A stretch of 64,000 bases of DNA from Progne subis subis (Eukaryota > Chordata > Aves > Passeriformes > Hirundinidae): the NCBI GenBank assembly GCA_022316685.1, contig JAKJHU010000014.1:4025001-4089000 (forward strand). The letters run 5' to 3'. The number at the start of each line of letters is the position of its first letter. Positions within the stretch are counted from its first letter, which is position 1. A program made the translations under genes and the position numbers. The notes under the pieces are model-generated. The model did no database searches. It was not told the DNA's origin and worked only from the letters and a program-made list of their open reading frames with translations. This document shows, piece after piece, positions 27,380 through 41,400 of this stretch.

Positions 27380-30366
27380 ATAGAAGCACTTTTCTATCGT
27401 ATTTTCCTTTTTTTTAATCACAGCAATGTTGGTTTGTTATTTTGCTTTGGGTTTTCCCCTCCCAGAGTCTATTCTCTTGTTGATACCTTGCTATAAAGGT
27501 AGGGTCCACCTACCTAGGAAGGGTTCTTGCTCTTTATAGCTGTAATTTATGATGTGGCTGAGGTAACACATTCTTCCTTTGAAAAGGTCCAGTTTAAGGG
27601 ATCAGGATGTGTCTCTGTGGCTCTGGACAGGTGCCCACTGCCATGGCTGCTGCCCCTCTAACCCTGCCCAGAAACCATGTTGTGATCCAGTGGAACAGAA
27701 ACACAACACTCCCAGTGAAATCTGAAAATAATATCCAATTACAAAAATAACTCCAGGTCAGATTTCTACAAAGCTTGTTCTCACAAAGCAGCTTAAATTT
27801 ATGAACCTTACAAAATTTAATCAGAATTACTCATGTTTAAGACTAAGCTGCATATTTTAACAGCACATTAACTTCAGGCTTTTCTGTATACTCCAAATTC
27901 TCTGTACATTCCAATTTCTCCAAGCTCTGAACTCTGTCTGTTGTTTTCAGTGTATAAAGATACGAGAGATGGGCACAGTCTCAAAGACTGAAAGTAGAAG
28001 CTCCAAATTATTTTCAGCCTTAATCCTCCTCCAATTTTCTACCTTATACAATCTCTATAAAGTAACCTATACTGCAAAAATGCTGTCATTTATACAACTA
28101 TTTTTCCAAATATTCAAATTTCCATCACTTGGACTTATTTCTGTAAATTGGCCCATTGAACATGAAGCTCTTTTCTACCAGCACATCCTTTCTCTTAACC
28201 TGATGTAAAGACAAAAGAAATATTGTTCAGTTTTCATGGTGACTTTTTTTTCTGGCAGCAGTAGTTTATTCTTTCTTTCAGGTTTTTTTCCAAAGGACTC
28301 AGTATAGACAGAAAGAACAGTCAAAAAAATTTTAAAAGGCAAATTAAATACACAAAAGGGGGAAATAGGAAAAAAAAAAAACAAAAAAACACATGAAAAA
28401 CAGCAGTAAAGAGAGAAAGACAAAAAGCATAACTGTTCAAGAGAGATACAACTGAAAAATAGAGACATAATTAGAAACTGTTATGAAGATGGAACCTCAG
28501 TGCAGGGTCTATAATAATAAGACTCAAATCCAGAGTGAGATACTTGCATAATATAAAGTAATAATAATGAAAATTTAAAGGAAATGAACACATGAAAAAA
28601 CCAAGCTAAATACAAAAAGTGGAAAGAAACCCACTAAGTATATATGTATATATAGCCACAGCTCTCTGATGAGCTAGTGCTCTGTTTTAATGTGATGTAA
28701 AACCAAGCACATGGAAGGCAGAGATAAGGAAAATATAAGGAGAGGGAAGTATCTGCCCAAACAGAAATGTGAGACTCAGTAGCACAGAAACATAAACATT
28801 AGGGGGGAAAAAAGATACAAAGAGTGGATTCAGCAGAGAGATACTGGGCCCATTTAAACCAGCAGGACTTGCAGTTTAAGGCAATATTTCACATCAAATA
28901 TTCCTTAGGCAAGGAGAATCTACTTCAGATAATCTTTCTACACCTTTTCTGATAGTTACGACCAAAGCAAAGCTTACAATTACCTCACTGCCAAAAAGAC
29001 ACAAATTATATTCTAAAAAAAGGGTAGTTTACAGCCTCAAGAAAAAGGGCAAACTTTCTACCTGTGTGAGAAGAACACAGAAAGTAGGTTTGGGGAGCTG
29101 TAATTTTACCTGAGACCCTGAGCACACGTTCGGAGTCAGTCTCCTGATCACACCACACTTTGGTTTGTGCTGAGTAACAGACTCTGGATGTGCAAAACTG
29201 ATTCTTTTGGAGCACCAGAAATGCAGCTAATGCAGCTCAGCCATTAAACAGCACATATTTGGGACGAGGCTAGAGGCAACCTACTCAAAAACTTCTGAGA
29301 TGCGCCTTGTCCTCAGCGCCTCCTGGTTCTCCCTTCTCCTTCAGGCTGCTCAGGCTGGTAATTCAGACACAGTGAGCGTTCACGGGAACACAAATTGGTA
29401 AAAAGTCCCTCTCACAGACAGTGCTGTTACAGCAAACTTTACATCTTTATCAATCCCTGCTTTATGAGCCCTGATTGCTGTTTCATTGGCTTTGGCAGCA
29501 GTGAAATGCAGGATCAGATCTATTGCTGGAAATGATGGGCAACAACCGAGCCCCAGCAACGACGACTGACCTTTCACGGGCGTAATTAAATTGCATCTAA
29601 ATAATTTAAATAAACAGCTAGAGCTACTCAGTTGAAAATGGCATTTTTATTGAGACAAATCTTATTCCTACAGAAAAAACATTAAGTGGTTATTTTCTGA
29701 ATCTGCGTTGAAGTCCTGGCTGTGCTTTCCACGGCCAACAGAGCAGGTCCCAATTTACTTAATTGCAAGATCTGGAGTCACTGCTCTTTTATAATTGCTT
29801 TTGTGGATTGGGAATGAATTGTTTAAGCATTTACTGAGCTACTATACTTCCTGTCTTTTCTGAAAGTCAAACCAGCATTTCTATTTATAAGATATTTGCA
29901 ACAGAAGGCAGTTACTGGACATTTAGAGTTTAAATGTGGTTTAGACATTGAGTCCATTATGTTTAGTGCAAAAGTGGATTAGTGAGCTCCTGCTTTGCGC
30001 TCTCTACCAGAGCTGGAGTTGGAGAAGATGGATACACATGCACCCATGTACACCCTCCCCAGACACAATCCCTTCTGCTTTATTATTTCTTTCAGTGATT
30101 TGTTTATCAAAAGGCTTCTAGTACACCCAGAGAAAATACAGCAGAGTACTGGGGCACTGCAAGATATGCAGCAAAATAAACAACTCTAACACATAAAAGG
30201 CACTGCAGAGTGACAGTGTTGAGTATTGAGGAAGAATGTGAATGTCAGTAAATCCTGACTTACTGGGGAATAATGGGAAACTTTGTTTTTGTATTTTGAA
30301 ACTGAAAAAAACCAAAACCAAACCAACAACCTACCAAATGAATAATTCAGCTGTTATGTAACTAAC

Positions 30367-30486
30367 CTTATAGAGTAAAGGTGATTGTCCGAGCTTCAAA
30401 AGTGCAATTTTTTTGGTCACGTTTGTGATGGCTTTTATCCGGATCAGGTCTTCCATGGTCCCATACTGGACATCAACAAGCTCTGC
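30367..30486 (-). CDS. NAALADL2: NAALADL2 internal exon B (PA domain, first half)
   Basis: This exon is exactly 120 bp (40 codons), starting AELVDVQYG and ending LLYK. The acceptor is ctctctgcag (AG at 30488-30487) and the donor is AAG|gttagt (GT at 30366-30365). Both introns are phase 0, so skipping it would keep the frame. It aligns with the GCPII PA-domain stretch around VNYARTEDF: VQYGTMED puts Thr where GCPII has substrate-binding Arg210. It continues with NVTKKIALLKLG, matching the family's NCSGKIVIARYG strand; N-V-T is a potential glycosylation sequon at the same place as the N-C-S of GCPII. The +3 T makes the donor weaker than gtragt. The join A-E-L after the GTLE end of exon A, and the LLYK end before exon C, match the residue order of vertebrate NAALADL2, so no exon appears to be missing between them. 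Confidence 0.95.
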
Positions 30487-30734
30487 CTGCAGAGAGGAGA
30501 CAAAATTCAGGCTACAGCTAAGACCACACATCAATGAGGGTGCTCCTTGCACAGAAACAAAGTTGTCTGCACAAGCACAAGCATCTGAGCAGAGTCCTGC
30601 AATCGCCTTACCCCAACTTCTAATTAGCAATATCTGTAATAGCAAAGACCTTGGAAGTTCAATCTGACAAATAATTTTTTTGTAGTTTTAATGCAAAATT
30701 CATCAGCTATGATGAACTAAGGAACTACCCTCCC

Positions 30735-30752
30735 TTTTTTTTTTTTTTTTTT
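30735..30752. repeat. Poly-T tract (T18)
   Basis: Homopolymer of 18 T on the plus strand, that is A18 in the NAALADL2 transcript, about 250 bp before exon B. No retroposed body was recognised next to it. Confidence 0.9.
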
Positions 30753-33700
30753 CTCCAGTGGTTATAAGAGATGCTGATTCTGATGAAAATTTCCCCCATG
30801 AGCTACAGGAATTCATCTAAAACTGTGTAAGGGATACTAATTCACTTCTGTTTATTTTCTTAAAAATAATCAGAGTCTTGTAAAGTATTTCAGGAAATGA
30901 GTGAGTATACTGGTCACTTCTGAAAATACACAGATAACACAAACCCCACCAATACACAGTTTTATTTTGTGGTCTCACATGACTGCTGAGCAATCATATC
31001 TAACTACTGAAGAATTTTCTTTTAATCCATTAGTTATCCAAGCATTATATTCAGATAACTACAGTGATAACAGACGATCCTCTGATGTGTACACTTTTAT
31101 ATTTATACATATTTTTCAAATAATTTAGAGTCACATTGATCTAAAAGTGCTTAGAACATGAAGACCTTTAGCTCTTCGGTTAGGACTCTGCAAGAAAATA
31201 CAGTACAAGTTCTAAATTATTATTAAATGTCAAACACTGGCAGTAATGGAAAAATATTTCGAGATGAGTTTTCAAGTATTTTTTAAATATATAATTTAAG
31301 AATGACCAAAGGCATTTTTCTCACACATTTGTGGTAAATTCTGGTGAAAACAAAGTAAGAGGATAATCAGTCTTGTACATTACTATTTTAGAATGTTATG
31401 AAGCTCTCAGGACATCATTGGGGACATTCTGGAACCTCTAAATCCCTACACAGCGCTCTAATAAAACACAAGCACAAGAAGACACAAGAACATTACATCA
31501 GTGTTTAAAAACTGATATGAGAGGAGCAGTACAAGATAGAAAAGTTTTCTCTTTCAGTTCAGTTTTGTAACTTAAGTAAAGATTCACTGCCAAAGGCAAC
31601 AGTTCTGATTTTGGGTCTCCCTACACAAACAGTTTAAATTCTAGCAACTGTTGTTCTGGATGTGTAGGATGTGTGAAATTTTAGTAGATTCCTGAACATG
31701 GGTATTTTAGGAAAGTATTTACCCTCAAAAAACTGTGTCTGTGTGAGTTTGCACTCAACATTCAAGCTGAAACCATACAAGAAACTTTGCCAAGGTTCCC
31801 ATCTTACTGAATTCTTCTGATAGGTTTCCAAGTCTGTAACATGTCATCAGTGCTGTACAAACCAAGCATGTGGAAAGGCCAGTCAAAGTTACAAGACACT
31901 TCTGAACAGGCAAACATCAGATTTAACACCAAATCACGAAATGTAGAACAGGAAAGCTCGCACTTCACACTGTTTCTTCTGAAATATATGGGAGTTTTGA
32001 TATCTAAAGAACTAGAAAATTATTGAGACAATAGAATTTTTTTTCCTGTCTGGCCACAGCATTTGAAAAATAGGATAAAATCAAGTGAAGATTTCATAAC
32101 AGGGAAAGATATTTCATATTCTACCTGATCTCATGACTCCACTTCTAAAGAATTAACCTCAGATGCAGCAAGGATATTTACCAGGGTGCTTAAAGTTCAT
32201 AACTTTTTCCTCTTTCTGCAGCTCTCATCTTTATTTTAATTTGTACCTACACATATGTCATCAGATACAGTAACTAATAGTGTCTCTTAAGTCTACAGCT
32301 TGAAAGGTTATGGGAGGTTATATCTAGGTTGATTTCTAGGGACATCTCTATCCAATTCCTTTGGACACAATGCCTTCCTTACCTACCTTCCAAAACAAAA
32401 ATTAGGGCTGTCGTTATTTATATGAGAGAAAGCACACTGACTTTTCCTGAGGCAAAATCAAAACCAAATACGTAAGATAATGAAGTATCAGGCCATTTGC
32501 TTCGCCAGGATGCCTGTGTGGAAACGAGCTCCCTGTCCATCTACATTCATGTGCTGCCTCTCTGCACATCCCTTTGGCTGCCTGCTTCTCCAGGGTGCTA
32601 TCCAGTGCTCTGTAAACAACAAAACCACGTTTGCACAATTATTAATGCATTTAGCAACTGCCCTTGGATGTTCTTTGTTAATTTATGGATGCAAACTGCA
32701 CCTTCAAGAGTGGCTCACTGGTCTTTCCCAAGGCAACACGTGCTCAATGAGAGGGAGGCAGAACAGGAGGCCCTGCTAAAGCACAGCTCATTTTTTAATT
32801 ATGTGGAAAACAGAAGCTGACTCCCTGCTGCCTCAAACACTCTGCAAACCATGTGCTTTGCTTCAAATTTTAAAAGTTAGCCCCAATGCCAGAGCTATTA
32901 AGTACATTCATATGTTGAGAGTACATGTAAGAAATTGCACAATCAAGGAGCACCTGGGTGTAATGTAACAGAGTTTTGTGGGATTCCATCACACATCTTC
33001 CACACGAAATACAGATATGTCAAAGCTCAAAGGTTATCACATTCTGGAAACAGCATGTATAGCCTAGCACCCAGAGGTCTGCACAATTTATATCATCTTT
33101 AACTCCAGCTTAAACGACAAACAAAATTTGAATTAAATCTTCTCTTGAGTAAAACTACACACGGCTGGCCAAATGAAGTCAATAACTCACTGGGAGAGTC
33201 TTGAACAAAGTCGTAACGTTTTGGCAATACAATCCAGAAAGTAATAGGTACACATTAAATTATGGAAACAGTTATACAAATTGTTCTTACTCCTTTGTTT
33301 ATTCTGCACCCGAACACTTAAGTAAAATTTGTAATAAAAAGCAAAACAGTTTGTAGTATTAAAGCAATCTAATCAAGTACAGTACAGCAATACAAGCTCA
33401 GAGTAGTCAGCTTTGGGTTTATTTAATGGACAGGGGCTCAACTAATTGGGACCCTTACTTCTAATTTAAAATAAAATATTGAAAGTAACACAACCTCAAA
33501 ATAATGATGAAGAATCCTACTGAATCCACACCTTCTACCTTCTTAATAATCCATTCAGAAGCTGACAGACCATTTATGATGCATGAAGGCCTGTTTTAGT
33601 CACAACATTCCTAATACCTCCAAAAATGAATAAAGATTATATTTCCTATTATTTCTCTTCTCTGTTTTTAGAAATGCTTCCAACATCACATAATCCCCAT

Positions 33701-36700
33701 TTTACACAAACCAGCTTTTTGAAAAGCGGAACACCCCACTCCCAACTACCCGTATTTGATAAACTGCTTTCCTGTGGTAGGATAATTCTGCTCAAAAACA
33801 AAAGAGAACTCATCCTTTTATCAGGTGCCGAAAAACAGCACTTGTCTACTTGGTTTAGCTATGCCACAGTAAATCCTCTTACCCTAAAACTGGGAAACTG
33901 CTAAAGAATGAGTTGTTTTATCCATCTGAATTAGGTACTTACTCCTCAAATCGTTTCAAGCTACGCTGTTTGAGAGATAGGACTATTTAGGAACAAATTG
34001 TGATGTGCATTGTGGAGTTCAGTAGTATTCCCCCATGCATGAAATGAAGTAGGGGTAGGTAATAAAACAAACATTTTTAGGAAAAGTAATTATTTTATGT
34101 TAGACGACTTATTAGTTTCTAAGTCCCGAGATGATGCTCAGTGAGTTGTAAACATTCTCTCTTAAAACTTCTAAGAGAATCCCCCCAAAACAGAAAAGAC
34201 ATACACTCAGAAAATGCCACAATCAAGACAGCCATGGATTTTCATCCTAATTTCTTCCACTTAATTCCAAAATGAAACAGAATAAAAGAGCATACTTTGT
34301 CCAGGCATGGATGATAGAGAGGAAAATAGGTCTTGCAAAGGAAAAATATGAGTAACTATATGAAGCAGGTGGCAGCTGGGGTCTTGAAGATGCTGGATAC
34401 TATTTTTAAACCTTGCTTTCTTGCAAATTCTGAGGCAATTAAAAAATAAAAAATACGATAAATAGGTTGAAAATAGTAAGAAAAATATGTTTGTCTTACC
34501 ACATTCTCATCAGTCCATTTGACTGAGGAGAGAGATTTAATAACAGTATTATCCATCTGTATCCAAAACACTGCCTGAGAGGCAAATTTGTGGCTGATGT
34601 GCCAGGGGCACACAAGGCAGCAAAAAGACTCAGGGAAGAAACCATTGAGGGTAAACAAAAACAAAACCAAAAAACCCAAGGCAGAACTCAAAGGTGGTAC
34701 ACCAAGGAAGGGATGTTTCTCACAACCACCAAAATGAGGATGCAGTCAGTGCAGGTAAGAAAGCAGCTCTTAAACTGATCTCTTAACAGCTTGGCAGAAA
34801 ACAAACCCAAAACAGCACACAGAATGGCTGTGGTGAAAATTCTTCTCCTCTTCATGTCACCTGTTGGTAGGGCTACAGTTCAGTAACACCAAATGATGAA
34901 TATATTTTATCAAATACCAAGCTCCTGACCCATATTAATGAATGGATTCTGCACAAACTGATGAGGAACTCAGGACTGTGGAAGCTGCAGGTATGAAAAC
35001 GACACAGTCAAGCTCATATTCCTCATAGTCTCACATTCACAGTTCTTGCCTACCCACTCAGAAATAGATTCCCTAAAGAAACTCCAAGTATTGAGAAAAA
35101 CTAAATATTTAACATTAATAAATACTGTTCATTCCTTAGAATTAGGACAATTTCTCCAAAAGCGCACACATAATTCTAGAAGAATCAATCCTCAGTTCTG
35201 TGACTTTTCAGCCTTACTACATCCCCTCCTTCCATCCAGGCCAATGCCCTTCATCTGTCCTTCAACCTTCAGCCACTATTTTCAGGTTGTTCACAAAATA
35301 AAGGCAGCAGAAACATCCCATGCACAATCAATCACAATTAAATAACCTTCAACTAGTCATCCTGCCTAAAATAAAACTCCAAAATATATTTGCAAATTGT
35401 ATCTGAGAAGGCAACAGTCTGCAATCAGGGCATGAGGCGAACTTTAATTAAACACATCGCTATAATTTATTTGCACAGCTCTGAAATTGAGGCTGAAGGC
35501 AGCATTCAGCAGAGCATAAAAGTAAACTCAAGCTGGTTGTAGATCAAAGCTGGACATCACCAAACGTGAAGAAAGCTGCAAATATAAAAACCTAGCTGAT
35601 CTTTAAAATTAGAGAAAAGGAAGAAAGAGAAGGGGAGATAAGGGAGCTGTGCCAAATCCTTTGTTGGTGTAAACTCTGTTACGCTTTCTGAGCAGGGCTG
35701 TTCCCATTCCAGCCAAAAGCATCCTCCAATAATCAGGGAGCCACAGCTGCCTCCCTGTGATTGCCACCATGAGGGTCCAAAATACCCATACATAACTATC
35801 TTTTATATACTTACTGTATTTCTACAGAAACGTTAATGTCCAAAGTTGTCTTTCAACCTTTTTCCTTCATTTGGTTCCAGACAGAAAGGGTGGCAGAGAT
35901 GCTGTCTGAGCCCATAAATTAATTAATTAGTAATAAAGTAAAAAATAAAACAAAAAGTAATATACCTGGATTAACTGAAGATGATTTTTTCTCTGTTACA
36001 AGACTAAGAGATGTTTCTGACCAACAATGTCAGGGAAGATTTAATTCAGCAAACTTCAGTCTTGCTATGTGTTTTACCTACATGCCCTGCTCCTCAAAGA
36101 GATTCATGATATCTTTTCTTCCTGGCTGCTTTATAGAGGGTTTCTTTTCTTTGCTTCAATATTCCTGCTCCTACAACAGAATTCTGGAGCATTTCAATAC
36201 AATATGACTCACAGTGTCAGCTTACAGTCAGAAAAGGTTCTTTGTGTCTAGGTTTTGTCACATAAAATTGCATGCTGCATTACAGTGAGAGCTAAAGCTG
36301 TAATTTATACTAAAACAAGAGAAAAGAAGATGTCCCTGAACCCCAGTTTGATGGAGTTTGGCCTTGCAGATGGAGTTCAGCCACATCCACATTCCACGTT
36401 CAGCGTTCCCCCTCGTCCCACCTGTCCAGCTCACACAGCCCCATCACTCGGGGCGCTCCTGCAGCTGCTCTCACAGCTTCCTTCTGCTGCTGCAGGACCG
36501 TTTTTGGAAAGACACCGAGGTTAAACTTGTTTGCTTCCCTGCTTCCTGCAGTTTATTGCAAGACTTTTTTCCTACCAACTCTAAGGGAGACTGAATCAAG
36601 ATCGAAGCCTTTTTATAGCCCACAGAAGAGAGCTCTTGTGTGTATCATGGTTAAAGAGCCCTAAATAAATCTGAACTGACACAACTCAGTTCTCTCTTTT

Positions 36701-38208
36701 TCTTTCCACTTTATTTTTTCTTATTTTGATTTTCATAGCCCCAACTCTGTTCCCAATCATATTCTCTGTGTTTCCCAAAAGGCAAAACTAGCATTTAAAT
36801 ATTACTTCTTAACTCATGATGTCCAGGAAGGTACCCAAACAACATATTAGGGTAGGGGTTTTTTTCATATTTTCTAATATATTTTCTTTCTAAACTTCTT
36901 ACTACATTTTATGTAATACATACAAATTAGCTTTTCAAGTTTTTGACATAAAACATTGCTATTTTCAGACATATTTAAGTGATATTTACTTTTTTAGACC
37001 CTCTAAGAAAAATGCCTTGTTACAAAAAAATTGAAGGACACAAGATCATTAGATACCTAAAATACTATCAGAAATATTATTTCAAACTTTGATTAAGCAG
37101 TGCTGACTAGACTTCACTAGGGACAAAATTTTAAGTCCTTGTTATTCATTCTTGTATGTGTTTAATATTATTTATATCCCCCCCCTTTTTAGGAGTTAAC
37201 TGCAAGGCTATTTAGTAGCATTAGTCCCTAAAGCATAAAGTCACATTGCTCATACTTTCCAAAGAAAAAAGAGTAATCTGTATTTGCCAGCCTGCTTGGT
37301 TTAGCTTATTCAGAGGTAATTATTCATGCAAATATACATTTACAAATTACATAGACGAAGGATAAACTAAACAAAACAGAATTACTCAGCTGTGATTTGG
37401 TATCTTAAAAAAAGTAAATCGTAAGCTACATATGTACACAGGAAATTATTATGGTGAGATTTAAACTTGGCCTTAAAATTTCCAGTGAAAGGGGCTGATG
37501 TCAGAATCCAGTGCCTTTGTGTCTGAACTCAACAAATTCTCAAGGCTGGGTGGGAGTTTCCTTGGCTTCTGTGAAACACAGGGAATGAATACAGGACATC
37601 CAGAGGCTGCAGAATGTTCTCCTTCAGTCGTTTATATCCCACTGAATTAAAACCAGGCATCCCCTCCCAGAGCGGCTGCAAGCATCAAGCCTTTAGAGAA
37701 GAAGCTTGGAGCTCACAGAAGGTGTCTAAAAGCACTTTATCCAACAAGGCTCCTCAGGACAGCTGTGACAGGGATGGATCCACCGGATCCACCTCAGCTG
37801 GGCAGGACAGGGACCAAACTGAGCTGGGGGAGCTCCCTGCACCTGCTGGGAGGCTCAGCGTGAACAACAGCAAAACATGAGCCGTACCCACACCCCCAGG
37901 GCAGTAAAGGCATCTCCTGTCTGGAATATCAGCTGATAAGAACACCTTGTGAACGCAAACACCACTACAGGCAGAACGTGGGTCAACGGGACTGAAACAC
38001 TACTGCGCGCTTCAGAATCTAAGCAAAATCAAAACATTTCATTTTATAACACACAACACGTTTTGGTATTTTAATTCCTTGGAGACAGGTGTTTCAGCTT
38101 TGTCCAATTGTTTCAATTTTAGAGTCAGTTTGGCTGCATCAACACAAAATGTCCAGAAAACAGCCCACCATTTTCAGTGTTCCAAGTCGGAATTCATGAT
38201 TCAGAACT

Positions 38209-38445
38209 GTGATGGTTTTGGCTGGGGTAGAATTAATTTTCTTCACAGCGCTGTTATGGGGCTGTGTTTTGGATCTGTGCTGAACACAGCGGTGATAAAG
38301 AAGATGTTTTTGTTATTACTGAGCAGGGCTTGCACAGAGCCAAGCCTTTTCTGCTTTCCCTACTCCAAGTAAGCTGGGAGTGCCTGGGAGGTGACACAGC
38401 CAGGACAGGGGGCCAGACTGACCAAAGGGACATTCCAGATATATA
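38209..38445 (+). mobile_element. Endogenous retrovirus LTR, 5' part (ERVL-type bird LTR)
   Basis: The sequence starts TGTGATGGTTTTGGCTGGGG. It continues through a taattttcttcacag block, tatggggctgtgttttggat, gtgctgaacacagcggtgat, a ttattactgagcagggctt block, gacacagccaggacag and ctgaccaaagggacattcca. This order is typical of a widespread avian ERV LTR, probably ERVL-class. The copy loses similarity after about 38445, before any recognisable polyadenylation region or internal retroviral sequence, so it is a truncated solo LTR in sense orientation on the plus strand. Class assignment is from memory. Confidence 0.75.
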
Positions 38446-41400
38446 TAACAATAAAATAGACATCTCCCTCGAAGAGGAAAATAATCATTCATATGTACAA
38501 GAGGAGGTCATCCACCTGCACCAAGAGAACGCTTGAACTTTCAAAAATGTCAGGGAGAACTCTATTTTCTAGATTGTAATAAATGATCTTTCACAAAGTA
38601 CTTACAGCCCTTGCTTGGCCAAACATCATCCACTTCAACATAATCAGGGAGATGCCCAACCATGTAATGATGCAAACACAAATCTGAGTGTTAAAGCAGC
38701 ATTTGAGCAAACAATTTGAAGAAGCAAATATGCAGTTGCGAAAAGGAAAATGACATCTTTCCCATCTCCTGTGAATTCTGTTGTTTTGAGTCATTGCACA
38801 GATTTATAGGTCTCTAAATTACATCTGTAGAAAAAGGACTGGGGAAAAATAAGTTCTAAAAATATATTCAGATGACAAGAAAAGGACTCCAATAACAGCA
38901 GGGACTGTGCCTGAGTAATATCAAATTCAAGTGGCCCAGATGATTGACCAGGACAAGTATATAGATACAGAAATATACCTGTACCTGAGAACAGCTCATC
39001 TCTGTGATTAAACAAGAATATTTTTCTGGTTTTCAATCACCTAACATTTTGGAAGAAGACTTATTTCACAAGAAACATGCAGTGTGTCATTCATGTCTCA
39101 CAGGTAATAAAATTGTACAGGGAAGAAAATGTTCTTTTCTGTTTCAGGCTTTCAAATTTTGTTTTTAAAAGTGCACTTAAGATTTTAGAGTTGATGTGCA
39201 TCCTACATTGCGCAGCAACCCAAATGTTTTACATGGCAGCACCATTTGGCTTTTCTTTCAGAAACAGCAAACCTCCGTTTTGAAAATTTTGCCTATAGCA
39301 AAATTAGTAGCCCACCTTTATCCCATGTGTTTCCAAAGATTAGGGTGAAGGCTCTCCTGAGTTGTGCCAAATTCCACACAGATATTTTGAACATCCATCT
39401 CTTAAGTGTAGGCAGAAACCACACAGAGATTTGTGAACTTGGTCCATGTGCTCTCAGCAGGGATGGAAAAACCTGGAGAAAACGAGGAAATCCCATGCCA
39501 AAGACAGATTCTTTTTAGAGGGGGTCCCAGTAAACCACTCATCTTGTACAGTGGTGCCTCAAAAGAAAAGCTGGAAAAATGTTTGTATCATCTAAAATAT
39601 ATGGGAAAGTGTGAAGAGACTCTGGAATCCAAACAGCTTGATGGGAGGAATGAGGAACCTGCCCTGACACCATTTAATTGATTTTATTGCTTCAAGCAAA
39701 AGCTTTGCCGTCAGCGCAGCCCATCCAGAGCTCTAGAGCTGGACAGAGCTTCCCTCATCTTCCACAGCCTGGAATTCAGGTCAGCCTCTTTCACAGCAGT
39801 ACAGAAGCACTCAGTATTATTGTAGCAATACCATTAGGTGGTTCAGTTCCCAATAAAAGCAGTCAAGGACGTTGCTGGAGAACTATCAGGTACCACCCAA
39901 ATCTGTGCCCAGTTCCCTCTCTTCACCTGTTCTGATCCTTCCTGCCCTGGATCCTGAACAATCAACAAAAACAAACTAGAAACAGCGAGCTCAGTGTGTG
40001 CTCCCATAATTCTGATTCAATCACATATTTCCCTAATGATCCCATGCACTGGTGCCTTTCCTTGAGTTTAACACACGGGACAAAGAACACACAACAGCCA
40101 CCATTAGCAATGTCCACCACTTTTAACTTCCGAGGAAGGGGTTCCCTCCATATTTCTTCAATGGACTCTACATTTTTGGTTCCTACTTCACCAGCATTGT
40201 CAACCATCTCCCTACACAGCCTGCAGAGAAAGTTGAACAGTTGTGAAAGTTTACTTCAGGCAGAGCAACCCGACAGCAGCAGTAAGATCATCAGGGAAAG
40301 ACCTCAATTCAAAGAGTTGGTATTATCCTCAAAATCCAGAGCCTAACACTGTCCATATTGATGTAATTTCTCATCCTAGATTTCAGTTTGTGACTTTACA
40401 TGATTATAACGTTCTACTTTAGCCTTAAGACGTAAGAGATTTAGCGGTAAAAGGGCAACATGGACAAAAACACGGCAACATTTTCTTGAATAAAATGTTT
40501 TGTCTTAGAAAAGTTTTAGAAAACGGATGCATTAATTCTTTTTTCAGCAATGTAAGATTTCTAGATTTTTCCTACTAATTCATTCTCTAAATATTCCCCA
40601 GGTGTGCCTGGCAAGCACTGACCTGCAGCAGGAGATCCATCCCTCTCGGATGAGAAGGCAGCAGGAGCTTTCTTGCATACTTAAGCAGCTTTGCTCTCCC
40701 GTAGTTGCAGCCATTGCCAGACCTCTTCCATCCTTACTCACCCCTGTCTGCCCCTTCCAGGCACCAGGGCGAGGCAGTGAATCTTGCAGCAGACAGGACT
40801 AACTCTATATGGCAACATAATTCAGTGGAAGGAAGATAAATTCCTTGAAGTATCTTCTTTCTCACGCACACCTACTCTCGGGCCAGTCACAACCTGGTGA
40901 TTGATGAGACACCTTCCCTTTGAACTGCAGAGCTCAGGAACACCAGAAATAATTGTGAGAATAAAAGTGATACAGCTCAGAATTAATTCACATTAAGGCC
41001 CTCTTAATGAATGAGATAAACACTGTAACTAATATTCATTCCGTGAGGTTAGACATGAGATTTATTTATATTTCGTGGGAGAGACAGCACATCAGAATAA
41101 AAACCCAAGAATATCTAAGAGAGAAGACAAATGTATTTTCAGCTTTATTTGCTTTGCACTATTTTTTATTTACTTATTTTAAAAGAGATACTTCTCTCCT
41201 GGGATTGCAGTTGGTAGGTGGAGGCCTAAGTGCTGTATTTCTAAACAGATTTAAAAGGGAATTTCTGAACAAAAGCTTTTTCCCAGGACATTTTAGTCGA
41301 GCCAGTGAAGAGGCACTGGCATTTTGACAGTTCCCATACACGGCCAACGCACTTCTGCCAACAGCACCTGGATTCCAAACTTACATTTGCCAATGGTTAC

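Larger units (their letters stand above)
5729..30366 (-). other. NAALADL2: NAALADL2 intron between exons B and C
   Basis: Intron of 24638 bp, phase 0, gttagt...ctcag. Contents I can name: a 31-bp tandem duplication (6934-6992), a SOX/NKX-like motif cluster (10922-10960), CR1 fragments (14203-14266 and 17008-17260), a protein-like open frame (18578-18844), a DR5 pair (20260-20276), an AT palindrome (20757-20782), a degenerate tandem repeat (22562-22650), a 29-bp minisatellite (25641-25716) and an (AT)n run (27361-27379). Stretches around 23250-23360, 26030-26340 and 29585-29960 are rich in TAAT/ATTA words and poor in simple repeat, as is common in conserved noncoding DNA, but that cannot be decided from one sequence. 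I see nothing specific in the rest. Confidence 0.85.
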
